Shown here: positions 22,701 to 34,717 of the stretch, piece after piece
Position numbering within the stretch: the first letter of the stretch is position 1
How the letters are laid out: each line of letters opens with the position of its first letter
Assembly (NCBI GenBank): GCA_018136815.1
Contig: CM030945.1
Location: 1,990,091 to 2,054,090 of the forward strand
Direction: 5' to 3'
Origin: Isochrysis galbana
Taxonomy: Eukaryota; Haptophyta; Isochrysidales; Isochrysidaceae
Length of the DNA: 64,000 nt
The notes under the pieces: model-generated
Seen by the model: the letters and a program-made list of their open reading frames with translations, nothing else
What the model was told of the DNA's origin: nothing
Databases searched by the model: none
Translations under genes and position numbers: made by a program

Positions 22701-24906
22701 TGGCGCAAACGAGGGCGACAACGGCGCGGAGCAAGGGACGACGGCCACAGAGGGCGGGGATGCCGGTGAGGCCAGCCAGGACGGCGCCTTGAACGACGTC
22801 AAGATTTCTAAGGCGGAGCAGCGCGCGATGCGCCGAGCTGCGCGAGCCAAGGCGTGGGCGTCTTTCATGGCGCGCAAGCCCGCGGAGGGCTTCTCAGATC
22901 CGGCAGACATTGCTGCAATCGAAGTGGCCAAGGCAACGCTCGGCTTCTTCTCATTGAAGACGGACCCAGATTACGTGGTGCCCGAGGCGCTCCGTGTCAA
23001 CGCACAGAAGAAGCGGCGCCAGCTCGTGCTACTCGACGAAAGCGTCCACGCCCTCAAGATGGCCTATAACGAGCGATTTCTCGCGCTGCGCAATCTCAAA
23101 CGCCGCATGATCGACGCCATGAGCGCCGAGCACGAGCGTCTAAGCACAATCGAGGCGGAGCTCGGCATTGAGCCGCGCAGTGCGCCACCCCCTTCCACTC
23201 TTGCACCCGAGGAGGAGCCCGAGCTGCGCTCGCGCGTCACGGAGGCCGATTTAGCCGCACACGCGGTCGCCTCGGCAAAGGGCGCCAGCGGCAGCTTCGG
23301 CGGCTTCGGCGGCGGCAGCTCTGCCTCGCCGGGAGCCAAGCTGACGACCTCGTCGTCACACTTTGAGGCTCCCGCAGCGGGTGCCCCGTCCCGGCATGCA
23401 CAGAGCGCCGTGCGGGACTCGCCGCTCGTGGCGGCGGAACGCGCCCTCGCACGAGCCAAGCTGGAATTCGAGCGGCGGGGGTTCCTCGAGCGGCGCTCAC
23501 GCTCGATCGCCTCATTCGACAGCGCACTCGAGGAGCTGCGCATAGAGCGTTTCCGGCTGCTGGCCGACCTCAAGTCGGCCGAGCTCCGCCGGATCCTACT
23601 CTTCCGCGAGCTGCAACTACTCAAGGAATTCGAGAAGCGAGACAATGCGCTTGCCAGCAAGTTGGCCAAGGCGCATACCGACAAGGCGGAGGTGGCAGCC
23701 CGCGTTGCTGACTGCCAGGAGAAGCTCAACGCCAAGAAGGTGGAGATGGAAAAGATGCTCGAGGCCGACCGCGCCATCATGGAGGAGTTCACTACGACCG
23801 TGGGGGAGCGTCACAAGGCGTTCGATGCTCTGCTGAAGATCTTTCGCCGCAAGATCAAGCGCACGCGCAAGCCGGTGCAGAACGACGACGCGGAAGACCC
23901 GGATCACTTCGACTCGGAAGATGAAAGTGAAGATGACGATGACGACGACGACGACGACGAGGAGGAGGAGGAGGAGGAAGTTTGTCCTCCTGGGTGCGAG
24001 GAGAGTTTGTACAACCGCGTGTGCGAGCTACGCGAGGTTCGGCTAGATCAAGAGGAGGTGTACAACGAGTTCCAAAAGGGGGTGGAGGCCATCAAGCGTG
24101 AGAACGACATCCTGAGCAAGAAGGAGAAAGGCTTCGACAAGGTTCTACTCGACACCGAGCAAAGCATCCAGGCTTTCCAAGCGGAGAAGCAGTCGAAGCT
24201 TAACGAGCTCTTTGTCATGGTCACACTTGCTTGCTCTCAGATCGACACCGAGAACGGCCGGGTCCCAGCCGACACGTCGGCTTTCACGGTTTTCCACATT
24301 GACAAGCTCGAGGCCCTGCAGGCGCGACCAGGACAGATCCGCGAGGAGAAGCAAGAGTTGCGTAGGAGGCAGAAGGCCCTCCGTGTCGAGCATCAAACCA
24401 TGATCCGCGAGCAAACTGCGCGAGAGGCGCGCGCCCGCGAGCACGAGGCGCGCCTAAACGACGTGCAAATGCTCAAATTCGGGCAGATGGTCGACATCGA
24501 GGCCCTTGATGCCGTTGGCGTCAACCGGTCTGCGGAGGAGGTTCGGCGGCGCATTTCCGCCACGGAGGCCAAACAGGCGGAGGAGCTAAAGGCGCTACGG
24601 AAGACGCTGGCGGCCGCGAAGGCGGACCTCAAAGTTGCCACCGAGCAGTCGACCGAGCGCCTCAACGCGGTCGCATCCCTCTTCGAGCGCCAGCAAAAGC
24701 TTGAGGCGGATTTAAACAAGGGTCAGGCGAGCGCGGCAACGGACACCGCGGGCGAGCGGCGCGAGCGCCAGCGACTGGTCGCGCTCGTCAAGGTGCAGGC
24801 GCGCGAAGTGGAGTCGTTGAAGTTGGAGATCAATATGTTGAGGCGGAAAGGGGGCCACGTCTACTCGGCACCGGCGCCACACTCACATCCCACCCCGTCG
24901 GTGTGA
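19796..24906 (+). CDS. CFAP44: Cilia- and flagella-associated protein 44 (WD-repeat axonemal protein)
   Basis: Two exons, 19796-19948 and 20065-24906, joined in phase 0 by a 116-nt GTGAGA...GCAG intron; 1,664 residues (human CFAP44 has about 1,850). CFAP44 sits with CFAP43 in the tether/tether-head complex of inner-arm dynein f (I1) on axonemal doublets. Residues about 52-700 are WD40 repeats (for example LTVWDWKSE, GHIRFWRMASTFTGLKLQGD, GRLIQWDL, GSVRVWNYL). The C-terminal half is charged coiled coil. A strong family hallmark is an Asp/Glu run near residue 1340 followed by CPPGCEESLYNRV and LREVRLDQEEVY. The hydrophobic-free, non-secreted sequence fits a structural axonemal role. It implies a motile flagellum. 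Confidence 0.95.
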
Positions 24907-25590
24907 GGGCTGCGCGCACAGATGCGTTATAGTTGAGGGCCATTCAAGTTGTTGCCACACTTGCTTGAGCTTATCGGCGCAATGGCAGACGTTGGCATGA
25001 CACAGTCTCTGCTGGGCTACTAGAGGTGAAAGACACAAAGACTGACCATTGTATGAAGTGCTGTGCACACAGTGTGTCGGCTGTGTTGCACTCTCCACTT
25101 TCCTATGGGCCGCTCCTCCCCGTAGCGTAGCATCCTTGGTGATGGCTTTTCAGCTTGCCTCCCGTATGCCTCCCGGTGGTGCTGCTATGGTGGTGTGCTA
25201 TTCAACTATTACTAATAATAAATACTACTAATACTAAAAGAACTAATGTTATATCCTAGCGCCAACCCCATGCTAGCTCATTGGTCACAACGTTTCTGTC
25301 GAGTCGAGCGTGGCCGGAGGGCTCTGAACCACTCCGTCGCGAGCAGCACCGGCGGCTAGCGCGGCGCTTTGGCCCTCCTCCCCGCCGGGAGTCGGGTGAA
25401 TGAAATTCTGGACTGGTAGGGCGGTCAAACAGGGTTTTTTTATTAGGGGTGAAAAAATGACCATCTCACGGTTAAGGAAATTTCAGAATTTTTTTCGGTA
25501 GAAAGTTTCCAATACACCCAACAAACACATATCCGGGCCCCATTGGGACCCAGACCTCCCCCTTGGGCCCCCACAACAAAACGTAAGCAA
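24907..25590. other. Intergenic, no gene seen
   Basis: Downstream flank of CFAP44. AT-rich around 25200-25260 and otherwise unremarkable. A phrase at 25430 (GGTTTTTTTATTAGGGGTG) resembles low-complexity DNA only. Confidence 0.4.
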
Positions 25591-25599
25591 ATATTGACG

Positions 25600-26440
25600 A
25601 AAGACGCTAAAGTCGGAAAGGGCTTAAAGAGCTCAACTTCAAATCGAGACCGGGCGCGGTGCATGCCCGTTTTCGACGATCCATCAAGATGGGGGGCCCA
25701 GCCATACACCAAATACACTGGGGCCACCCGCACAGTCACGCCAATCGGGCAGGCCGCGCGCAGAAACCTCGTCGAAATCAGCCACCCGCTGAGCGTCCAA
25801 CGTCTCCGAGTGAGGCCTGGAGAGCCCAACTACAAATCGAGACCGGGCGCGGTGCATGCCCGATTTCGATGATCCACCTGGATGGGGGGCCCCGCCAGAT
25901 ACCAAATACACAGGGACCACCCACACAGTCACGCCAATCGGGCGGGACGCGCGCCGAAACCTCGTCGAAATCAGCCATCCGCTGAGCCCATTGGACGTTG
26001 AGCCGTCGCCGAGTGAGGCCCGGAGAGCCCAACTTCGAACTGAGTCCGGGCTCGCTGCGTGCCCGATTTCGATGATCCACCTGGATGGGGGGCCCCGCCA
26101 GACACCAAATACACAGGGGCCACCCACACAGTCACGCCAATCGGGCGGGACGCGCGCCGAAACCTCGTCGAAATCAGCCATCCGCTGAGCCCATTGGACG
26201 TTGAGCCGTCGCCGAGTGAGGCCCGGAGAGCCCAACTTCGAACTGAGTCCGGGCGCGCTGCGTGCCCGATTTCGATGACCCACCTGAATGGGGGGCCCCG
26301 CCAGACACCAAATACACAGGGGCCACCCACACAGTCACGCCAATCGGGCAGGCCGCGCGCCGAAACCTCGTCGAAATCAGCCATCCGCTGAGCCCATTGG
26401 ACGTTGAGCCGTCGCCGAGTGAGGCCCCGATTCAACTGTC
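25600..26440 (-). repeat. ~203-bp satellite-like tandem repeat, four copies
   Basis: Equivalent ACCAAATACAC points lie at about 25708, 25901, 26103 and 26307 (spacing 193, 202, 204). The last two full units are nearly identical. Because the period is not a multiple of three and stops are rare, frames on both strands stay open (minus frame MADFDEVSAR...DWRDC). I do not consider these frames genes. Confidence 0.85.
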
Positions 26441-26494
26441 TCAGCTGCCCACCTGATGTTGATGGACGCCGCGTCGGCTCCGCGGTCTACGGCT

Positions 26495-26934
26495 CTACTT
26501 GACTTTTGCGTCAAGTATTGCCAAGACCTTGGTGTGCTTCTTCGCTTCGCGAGCTCCGCGTGCCCGGAGTGCTTTCGTTGCGCCGTCGCGCGTCATCAAC
26601 AGCATAAAGTATTTCTGATGCCACCTGCCAAGGCCACCACCCAGCGGCAGACAATGATTTCTGCTCTGGGTGGTGGGTTCCCGCGAGATGCGCTATGAGG
26701 CGCTCTGGCAGGATCTTGGCCTTTCCTGCCCGCCGCAGCGTAGAGCGCCACGACAAGGCCCGTCCTGAGGCCACCCACGGGTCTCGCCTCATCGATCAAT
26801 GCCGGATCTGGCACTGTCCGAGAGAGGATGGCCGCGTAGGCAGCCTCAATGCGCAGGCTCGTCAGCCACGCGTGGACGGCCGCGTTGGCGAGCTGGTCCT
26901 GGTTCTCGATGCCGAGTTCGAGAGAGGGCGAATC
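26495..26934 (-). CDS. Possible 3' exons of an unidentified gene
   Basis: Two minus-strand segments read like protein and can be joined in phase 0. The first is 26934-26779, preceded by CGCAG, containing LANAAVHAWLTSLRIEAAYA. The second is 26614-26495, preceded by ATCAG, starting KYFMLLMTRDGATKALRARG and ending DAKVK then stop. The donor between them would be GTGGGT. I could not define the 5' exons; an ATG at 27088 is in reach but in another frame. The family is not recognised. A decayed gene is equally possible. Confidence 0.25.
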
Positions 26935-27490
26935 CTGCGAGGGGCGGGTCGGGATGGTCGGGATGGGGCCTCTGGTAGCCAGGGTAGCCGCGTGCGCTCG
27001 CTGTGAGGAGCTGGGTGGGCTGCGCGGGCAATGATGCCAAAGGGTCAGGGGGTGGTCGGACTGTCGGCAGCCCGACACGGCGCTGCATCGGGCGGGAATC
27101 AAATGCCGAATGTAGCTTAGATATAGAGGAACCGATCCCCCCGCGGGCGCGACCGCCCATTCTTTACGGGTAGAGCGTGAGTGCGCGTGACGGAGGGGGG
27201 GAGAGGGGGGGCGAATCGCACCATTTCTTGGCGAAGATTTTCGTAGCGTCAGGTAGCCCCCCCGGGAGGTTTTTTATTGGGCATCGCGCCACGGTCAAAA
27301 AATGCAGCCCAACCCTTACTAGTAGTTAAAAAGCCCCTGTTTGACCGCCCTAGGACTGGGTCGGGCAACCCCATTTGGGTGTCTGGACGGGGGACGAACG
27401 GCGAACGAAGGGCGGTCGGGGCGGCGAGGCGCTCCTAGTGGCCCTAGAGTGTTGGATTGTAAGAGATTGTTAGACCTACAAAGAACTCAT

Positions 27491-27770
27491 TAACTTTATA
27501 GTTAGACGCGATGGAGCGCGCCGGCGCGACTCCCCTCTCTTCCGGAGGGACCCACGGCATCCTCCTAGCATGCTTGACTGATGGCTTGCCAGGAGCCCAC
27601 TGCCCTGCTAACCCACTCTCCCACTGACAGGCACGCCTGGTTCGCTCTTCCTGGCCCCTCGTGGCCAGTGGCCAGCCCATCGCTTCAACCCCGGAGGACA
27701 AATATCGAGGGGAGGGGGCAATGCCCCCTCCCCCCGGTACCACTCGGACACCTGGCTTGTTAGGCATGGC
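27491..27770 (+). repeat. Hairpin-led GC-rich repeat, copy 4
   Basis: A small hairpin (TAACT, TTAT, AGTTA) at 27491-27504 is followed by GACGCGATGGAGCGCGCC, which resembles the LINE 5' end phrase. The body carries GGCTTGCCAGGAGCCCACTG and TGGCCAGCCCATCGCTTC, shared with copies at 7864 and 55140 (inverted). Confidence 0.6.
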
Positions 27771-28674
27771 GGGATTCCGGGACTGAAAAGTTGTGTCCAA
27801 TTAGCTAGTGGGGTTGGCTAGGATATAACATTAATCATTTTAATTTTAATCTCTTCGAGGGAAAGAGAGAGAGCGCTCCACAACCCAAGATCCTGTGCGT
27901 CCACGCGAAGCTTTTGACCGAGAACGAGAGAAAGCAGAGAATTATAACGATAAATGGGCCCGACTGTATTTCGCATTTCGCGCACCGTCTTCGAAGGCCT
28001 GAAATTCGGTATTTTTCGAAAATTTCGCCGGAGAACCCTCAATTTTTTTTGCTGATCCATCCTACCGGAACATAGGGAGCTTATTTAGCCCTTCATTTAC
28101 CCACTGTAGCTGTAGCTGGTGCCCTCCGCACCCCCATAGTGAGTGACCGGGCTACCAAATATAAAAGTAGGTTGAACCCGGAGACATAGGAGGAAGGAGG
28201 AAGGGGGGAATGATCACCGGGGGCGGGCGCGGGCCACCAGACCATACCTAAGCCCTTCACACCTATCCCCCTTGTAGTGCAAAGAGGGAGTCGCCTGATG
28301 GCGGGGGGGGAAGGGCCGGGGGATTGGGGGTGTAGAAAGTTCGCTGCGTGAAAGAGAGTAGTGGGTCCACGGCCGCGTGCGCGGTGAGAATATTAAAAGG
28401 TTTATTATTTATTATTGCCGTCTCCACACCAATCACTCCCAGCTCTACCCCATTCGGCGAGGGATGCAGGAGGATGACTCCCTCCTCTCCCCCAATATCC
28501 GGAATATGTACCACCGCAGATGCACACACGCCAGCAGTGCATGGCGCATGGCTTGCGACCATGTAGGCTTAAGGCATCAAAGGAAGAGAACGGCCCGATT
28601 GTGCAGAAAACTGCGGGACATAAGCAGGCACGCTGCTAGTACATCCGCTTCCGAGCATAGACTCGCCATGTTAT
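27771..28674. other. Intergenic, partly repeated
   Basis: The segment 28065-28165 (AGGGAGCTTATTTAGCCC, GGTGCCCTCCGCACCCCCAT, AGTGAGTGACCGGGC) recurs inverted at 15215-15300. An AT-rich stretch at 27820-28060 has an open minus frame, but its composition is not coding-like. No gene is called. Confidence 0.4.
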
Positions 28675-29637
28675 TTAAGTTTTATTTCCAGTTGGCGCTG
28701 GAAGCTCAACCGCACGATATCGAGATGGCTTCCCTTCTGCTTTTGGATGATGATGGGCAAACCATTGCGGACAACTCTGAAGCACATCAGCTACCAAAGA
28801 CTCAAGAGGCTTTGGCAGCGTGGCCGCTATGGACGAATACTTCCGTTCAAACTCGCGGCATACTTTCTGTATCGTCCCCTTCCGGTGGGGCAGAGAGCTG
28901 AGGCTGTCGTGCAGGGCATGCAAGACGGACCGGCAGACCACACACCCTTGTCGCTTCTTCAGTTTCTCGTGGCGCTTGTACAAGTTGCGCAAGCCAGTGA
29001 TGGCTTTGAGTTCCTCCCGCGTCCCACCCAAAAGAGGCGCCACATTGTTGACCACATTAGTCAAGTTCACAAGGCTCAAGCCCGTCTTCCCTTTTCTACG
29101 CTTGGCAATCTTCTCGGACGACATTTTTGATGTTGCATGTGGAGAGCACGGCGTCTCCGTTGGCAACCAGTCATGCTGATCCACTTGGCGACGCACCCAT
29201 TCTCGAGGCACATGCTGTCCGAGCTCAGCCTCGAGCTGCCGTTGCAGCTTGCGCACGGTCACCTGTGAGGGATCGACCGCCTTAAGAAGGCATGTGAGTG
29301 CTGCGGTCGCCGCAGAGGGGTCGTCTGCCCCCCCGCGCGTCGACGCATGGCTGCTCGTCGTCGCTCTGCTGCCAGGTGCCTGCGGCGTGTGGCATGCGGC
29401 CACGTTCGCAGCATGCGGTGCTGGCCCGAGCCACTCGGCGTGGTCCACCTGCTGGCGCACCCACTCGCGAGGTACCTCACGGCCCAGCTGGGCAACCAGC
29501 TGCCGGTGGAGCTGGCGTACGGTCAGCACGTTCGGATCCGCCTGCGCCACGATCCGCGAGAGGGCAGCGCGTTGCTCCTCCTCATGGGCCGCAGGCTGCG
29601 GTTGCAGGGAGACGGCCGAGTTGGGTTTGCGCCCCAT
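28675..29637 (-). CDS. Unidentified protein with a duplicated 33-residue helical repeat and Cys-rich tail
   Basis: From the ATG at 29637 the frame gives 320 residues. Two tandem repeats are clear: LTVRQLHRQLVAQLGREVPR-EWVRQQVDHAEWL and VTVRKLQRQLEAELGQHVPR-EWVRRQVDQHDWL, about 100 residues apart. Their pattern recalls DEK-C-like small helical domains, but this is a weak likeness. A Lys/Arg-rich patch (KIAKRRKGK) and a region with spaced cysteines (GCVVCRSVLHAL...QKVCREF...LQSCPQWF) follow, somewhat saposin-like in spacing. The frame continues upstream through the GA-rich microsatellite, so a start inside the repeat or an upstream exon (AG lies directly before the ATG) cannot be excluded. Function unknown. 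Confidence 0.5.
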   Translation of the reverse strand: MGRKPNSAVSLQPQPAAHEEEQRAALSRIVAQADPNVLTVRQLHRQLVAQLGREVPREWVRQQVDHAEWLGPAPHAANVAACHTPQAPGSRATTSSHASTRGGADDPSAATAALTCLLKAVDPSQVTVRKLQRQLEAELGQHVPREWVRRQVDQHDWLPTETPCSPHATSKMSSEKIAKRRKGKTGLSLVNLTNVVNNVAPLLGGTREELKAITGLRNLYKRHEKLKKRQGCVVCRSVLHALHDSLSSLPHRKGTIQKVCREFERKYSSIAATLPKPLESLVADVLQSCPQWFAHHHPKAEGKPSRYRAVELPAPTGNKT

Positions 29638-29691
29638 CTGGCGGCCGGCGCACAGGCGCGGGGGGGGGGGAGGGGGCACGGCGATGCCGAG

Positions 29692-29920
29692 GAGAGAGGA
29701 GAGAGGAGAGAGGAGAGAGGAGAGAGGAGAGAGGAGAGAGGAGAGAGGAGAGAGGAGAGAGGAGAGAGGAGAGAGGAGAGAGGAGAGAGGAGAGAGGAGA
29801 GAGGAGAGAGGAGAGAGGAGAGAGGAGAGAGGAGAGAGGAGAGAGGAGAGAGGAGAGAGGAGAGAGGAGAGAGGAGAGAGGAGAGAGGAGAGAGGAGAGA
29901 GGAGAGAGGAGAGAGGAGAG
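29692..29920 (+). repeat. Heptanucleotide microsatellite (GAGAGGA)n
   Basis: About 33 uninterrupted copies of a 7-base unit, followed by (CT)n to 29945. It lies just upstream of the minus-strand gene at 29637. Seven is not a multiple of three, so every frame encodes a 7-residue repeat (for example LSSLLSP); these are not proteins. Confidence 0.95.
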
Positions 29921-30254
29921 CTCTCTCTCTCTCTCTCTCTTCTCTCTCTGTCACACAGTTTCCAGGAGATCACGACACTTCGAGTTCCCTGCCTTCATAA
30001 TAGTACTCGGGTGTCCACTTCTCGAGATTCCCAAGTTCCCATAACACTGTGCGGTGTTCACAGCTGGACCGGATCACACGCGCGCTGCACCCGCACAACA
30101 CCCCCTCTCCCCCCTCCCCCACTCCCATCTCTCTCCCCCCCTCTCCTCCTTGCCCCTCCCACTCCCCCTCCGACCCCCACCTCCCTCCCTCTCCCCCCTC
30201 TGCTTTTACCCTCTTCTCTCTACACCCTCCCGCGCGTCGCTGCCTTGCGGTCGG

Positions 30255-32563
30255 ATGCTGCCTCCGGCCCTGCTGCGCGCGCTCCCGCTCGTCCGTTCGC
30301 TGGGCGGAGCAATCTCCAGCCGGCGGCTGCCCTCGCTCGTGCCGCCGCTCGAGTTCAGCTCGCGGATCGACGCTCTGCCTGCGGGTAAGAGAGGGAGGCG
30401 GGGCGAGGGGTCGGGGGGTGGGGGTGCCAGAGCGGGAGCATCGAGGGGGCATGAGGAGAGCTGGTGGCAGTGAGGGAGAGAGTGAGAGGGATGGAGGACG
30501 AGCGGAAGGGACAGGGAAGGTGGCTGTGGCAAGGGAGAAGCGGTGGCGCGAGGGACGAAAGGTAGCGCTCGGGACGAGCCGCTCTCATGCCCAGCGCTCG
30601 ACCCCCTCACATCGCTAGCCCTACCTGATTGAGCTCTCCGCGGCCACTCCGCCCCATTGTATCGACTACAGGCTCCTCCTCCATTGACAATGATGTATAC
30701 GACGACGCGAGTGGGCAGACGTGGCATGACGTGGATAGGACGCAGCAGCTCGCCACGTTGCATCTTCTCAACAAGGTGTGCACCGCGGCCCTAGTGCCCT
30801 TGAACTGTTCGCCCCTGCGTCATGCGGCCAGCATGGACGCTGTGCTCCACAACACGTCTTCATCATCGTCCTTACTCTGGCAGGCGCGCATCCCCTACTT
30901 TGATCGCGTCTGGCGCCAGCAGCTCAATCTAGGCGTCACGTCCTCCCCCAGCCAGCGGCCGGGCGCTTTCCTCGAGGTGGGCTGTGGTGGCGGAGTGTGT
31001 AGCGTTGAGCTTGCCAGACTTGGCTACCACATCACCGGAGTGGATCCAGCTGTCAATGCTCTCGATCAAGCCCGTGCGCACGCGAGGCAGCAAGGCCTCG
31101 AGCACCGGACCGTCTTCCAGCAAGGCAAGACTAGCACTGCATGGCCTACCGCGATAAGGCTTCGGCACGCACTCGCCCAGTACTAGCTAAACTTCAGTCG
31201 ACGGCCTTCCGCACTTCGCTCTGCAAATGTCGAGCGCCTCTCACCTCCACATGTGCGTGGATGCGCAGGCTCAGCCTACAACTTGTCCTGCTTCCCGGAT
31301 GCCTCGTTCGACGGTGTGGTGATGGCCGACGTCCTCGAGCACCTGCTCGACCTACCGACCGCCATTAGGTGCGCCCAACATGCAACCGCAGCTGGTGAAC
31401 TACGGGACCGCAGCAGACTTGAATGCCGATTGCATAAGCCGTCGGTCCTTTGCAACCATTAAGCCACAGCTAGCCATCGAGGTCACGCTCGACGGGCAGT
31501 GTCCGCCTCGCCAGCCCACGCACGCCCTTCGCATACCCCCACAGCGAGGTGCAACGTGTGCTCAAGCCAGGCGGCGTACTGGTCTTCGACACGATCAACC
31601 GGACTTTCAAGTCGTACATCGCAACCATCGTCTTGGCGCAGGTCCGCGCCCTCTCTTCCGACGCTCAATTGACTTGCACTGAATATGTGGTAGCGGCGCT
31701 GACCTCATCATAAACGCGTCTCCTCCTCGACCGGCGCGCCACACAGGAAGTGTTAAAGATTGTTCCGCCTAACGTGCACGACTGGAGACTGTACATCAAG
31801 CCGCACGAACTAAGCTTTCTCTTGCAGGTAGAGGATGGGAGCATACGCGCTCGCTTCCCTTGCACCATGAGTTCATGTGAGAATCGCAAGGAGGCACAGT
31901 CTCTAGGCTGTAGTGCTGGATGGCGTCTGCGAACCGCCTTGCTTCGACCTTGGGCATCACCTTTGATACCTTTTTGCCAACCTCCTCAACACACAGAGCC
32001 ACGGCTTTCTTGTAGACACCATGCAGTTTCGAGGCATGGCTCCACGGCTCGCCCCCGACCTACCCGAACTGATGCGCAACATTGCACGGGCGCGGGAGCG
32101 AGGAGGGTTCCCGTCGCCGCCACTCTCTGACTTTGTCGAGGTAGCTGGCAACCGTACACCGCACCTATCCATTGCTACCCTTGGCACCTCGTTCATCGCG
32201 ATGCACACATGGAGGGGTTGGTGTCACGGGCCTTGTATGCACTCACACCCCGCGTCCGCCCTGCGTGGTCAGGTGGCATCGATCGAGGTGAACTATCTTG
32301 GCTGGGCACAACGCGTGGCCGAACGCATCAAGGGCGAGGCACAACCTAGAGACGCGCAGGGCACCGTATCGCCTGTGTCGCAAGGGCCTGTCGAGACGTC
32401 AGGCGCGGAGTCCTGGCAAGAGCCGGCGAGGGTTGCGTCACAAGCAGATTCAGTTCACACGAGGATCATGGCTCCGCCGCGCGAATTGGGCAGCGAAATG
32501 CGTAGGATGCGGAGGGGGGCACGAGCGCAACATACCAGGACAACTGCTCACGTCGGTCTCTAG
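30255..32563 (+). CDS. COQ3: Ubiquinone biosynthesis O-methyltransferase COQ3
   Basis: Eight exons: 30255-30384, 30672-30775, 30894-31134, 31269-31368, 31545-31641, 31747-31827, 31997-32140 and 32273-32563; 395 residues. COQ3/UbiG methylates both hydroxyls of the ubiquinone ring in mitochondria. The Arg-rich, acid-poor first 35 residues look like a mitochondrial presequence. The SAM-binding motif FLEVGCGGGVCSVELARLGY lies at about 107-126. Further family blocks are SSIDNDVYDD, ADVLEHLLDL, VLKPGGVLVFDTINRTFKSY, VHDWRLYIKPHEL and EVNYLGWA. Intron 3 (31135-31268) is GC-AG (donor GCAAGA); intron 4 has a GTGCG donor. The last exon runs about 85 residues beyond the usual family end, in Arg/Glu-rich sequence, so its end may be wrong or an extension. 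Confidence 0.9.
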
Positions 32564-33860
32564 ACATTCGAATGGGGTTGCACGAAGGCGCACCATACGG
32601 GCGTCCTCGGCAATGAAGCTTTAGGCGCAGCCTATCGGTACGTTTTTTGGTAGGCAGCGGAGCTCTAGGTGATGTTGGTCGTGTAGGGCTCGCGGTGGCA
32701 CGGGGCGCGAGATACACACCGAAAGCTACGCCCCGCCACATGTTCATCGCCACTCGTGAAGGGCGTTTTCCCGTCAATCCGATTGGCTCCGAGCCCGGCA
32801 TGCCCATAATACCGAGGCCCCTCTAGGGCCCCATTTGAACTATGAGTGATCTGCTGGCTAGCGGTAGCGAGGGCCGTCGTCATTTTATAGCAAGCTTTTT
32901 ACCCTGCCATCCACCATCCCATCTGACAAGTTGTAAAAGCCCTAGTTAGACCACCCCAATGGGCTCATGAGCGACGCGCACAGCCTGTTGTATTCCTGCC
33001 CATCTGAAGGCTGTAGGTATGAATATTCGTGTAAGGTACGCGCTCACAATTACAACTGAACAGTTCCCCGTGTTGCCACTGACGCACAAGACACACAGAT
33101 TCGGACTCCCCATGGTCTCAAGTCCATCCAGGTTTGCAGATTTTGGTCTCGAAATTTGCGATTCGAATTTTGTTTTTGCTATCACTATAATTGTTATGGA
33201 CGGTCTAGCTGCTGCATGTATAGCACGCAGACGGTCCACACTGACACTGATACATATTTCGTTGTGTTTTGGGCGTGCGTAGTGAGTGAGGGGGAGATAT
33301 GAGCTTCACATTATGATTATGTCAACAATTCTCTGTTTTATGAGATGAAGTGTGAAGTGTGAAGTGAGGCTGTCACTTTACGACACGATACTTTTCCGAT
33401 AGCCGATAGCAACGCCAAGTATTCAGTCATAACGCCGATATATTCACGTATTACGGGGGCAGATTGTCTACCTGACGGGCATGGAAAAAGCCCGCAGAAA
33501 TGAGAAAGAGAGAGAGAGAGAGAAGGAAGTCCATCGGGGAGAGAACTCTCGCTCGGCTTACCGCGCGGTCAACCCCCGAGTTAGGGGCGAAGTTAGGGGT
33601 CAGCAGAACTTATATACCTAAAAAGCCGGGAGGGGCGTGACAAAAAAAGGGAACCTCGAGTTGCACCCTCTTACGCGAACCGTCTGCTGGCGGCTGAGGC
33701 CGGGGGGGTTGCCGAGACACAATGGTATAGCCTCAGTACCATATATATGCATCGACAAACTAGGGATGTTTTGGGACAAGAATAGGTCAAAAAGCTGAAG
33801 CGCCTATTTCGGCGCTTCGCTTTATCAAATAAACAACGTGGATATGTTAAACAATGCAGC
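32564..33860. other. Intergenic, no gene seen
   Basis: Mixed composition, with an AT-rich stretch around 33160-33460 and a perfect hairpin at 33797-33818 (GAAGCGCC / GGCGCTTC). A GA run lies at 33505. No coding-like frame. Confidence 0.4.
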
Positions 33861-33864
33861 GAGA

Positions 33865-34435
33865 GGTGCCCCGCGAGACTCGAGGCAGGACTCGCGAGGG
33901 CACTGGATTTTACTCTGTAGTCCGAGCCGGAGTCCGAATTGTGTTTTGACCCTCGAGTCCTCGTTCTCTCTCTCTCTCTCTCCTCTTTTTCTGGTGAGCG
34001 CTCCTGGTTCTGCTCATCAGAGGGGTTCGTTTAACGTATGTTTCCGGCCTGTTACCGTGAATGTTTGAGTGCAGAGTGTTGATTTGTGTTTTTGTACCCA
34101 CTGTATCGCCTGTTGGTGACCTGCCGCCCCCTGAGTACCCCCAAGCCCCGAGTCTTCCGAGTCATCCTTTCGAGTCTACGAGTCCCTACGAGTCCCAAGT
34201 AAGCGGTATCTGCTCGCCGCGCCCTTTCTTACATCCTCAATCCCTCCGATTCGCGTTCCGTGCCACTCTCCCGTCCAATTTCACATGCCCGTCATTTGCC
34301 CTCCCCGTTCTCCCGATGAGCCCGTTCCGGGCTCCCCGGATGAACCGTGCGCCGCGCTAGCCGCCGGTGCGCCCTCGCGGCTCGTTTCCAAAGAGGAAAC
34401 GAGCTTCGCTCCGACAGCCGTACGGAGCGTTCGTT
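33865..34435 (+). repeat. Composite dispersed repeat
   Basis: The first part (33865-34065) recurs at 37740-37920 in the same orientation, with phrases such as GACTCGAGGCAGGACTCGCG and GGTGAGCGCTCCTGGTTCTG around a (TC)n run. The second part (about 34120-34435) recurs inverted at 54755-55130 (TACGAGTCCCAAGTAAGCGG, TTTCCAAAGAGGAAACGAGC, CTCCCGATGAGCCCGTTCCG). So one long repeat has been copied in two pieces. Confidence 0.75.
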
Positions 34436-34717
34436 CTAACAATGAATAGAGTGGGTATGCTTGTCGCATTGGCTCTAGGCGGCAGGCGTAGCCGCATACT
34501 AACATACTAATGACCTTACAAGAGCTCTTATGTTAAGCCCCAATGTACCCTCCCCAAACACTATACCTTTGATGGAGCCCCTAGGTGAAGTTCGTAGCCC
34601 TTCCATTCAACGTTCAATCAACCCAAAGCCCACGCCCAAGCGTGCGACGCATCTCAGTTTTGGAACGGAGGTAGAAATAGTACATTTAAAAAATTGGATA
34701 AAATTAAAACTTCACAT

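Noticed and set aside
25684-26435. Repeated DWRDCVGGPCVFGVW frames
   Set aside because: Produced by a 203-bp satellite; both strands are open.
29523-30044. Frames with 7-residue repeats (LSSLLSP, REERGER)
   Set aside because: Translation of a (GAGAGGA)n microsatellite.
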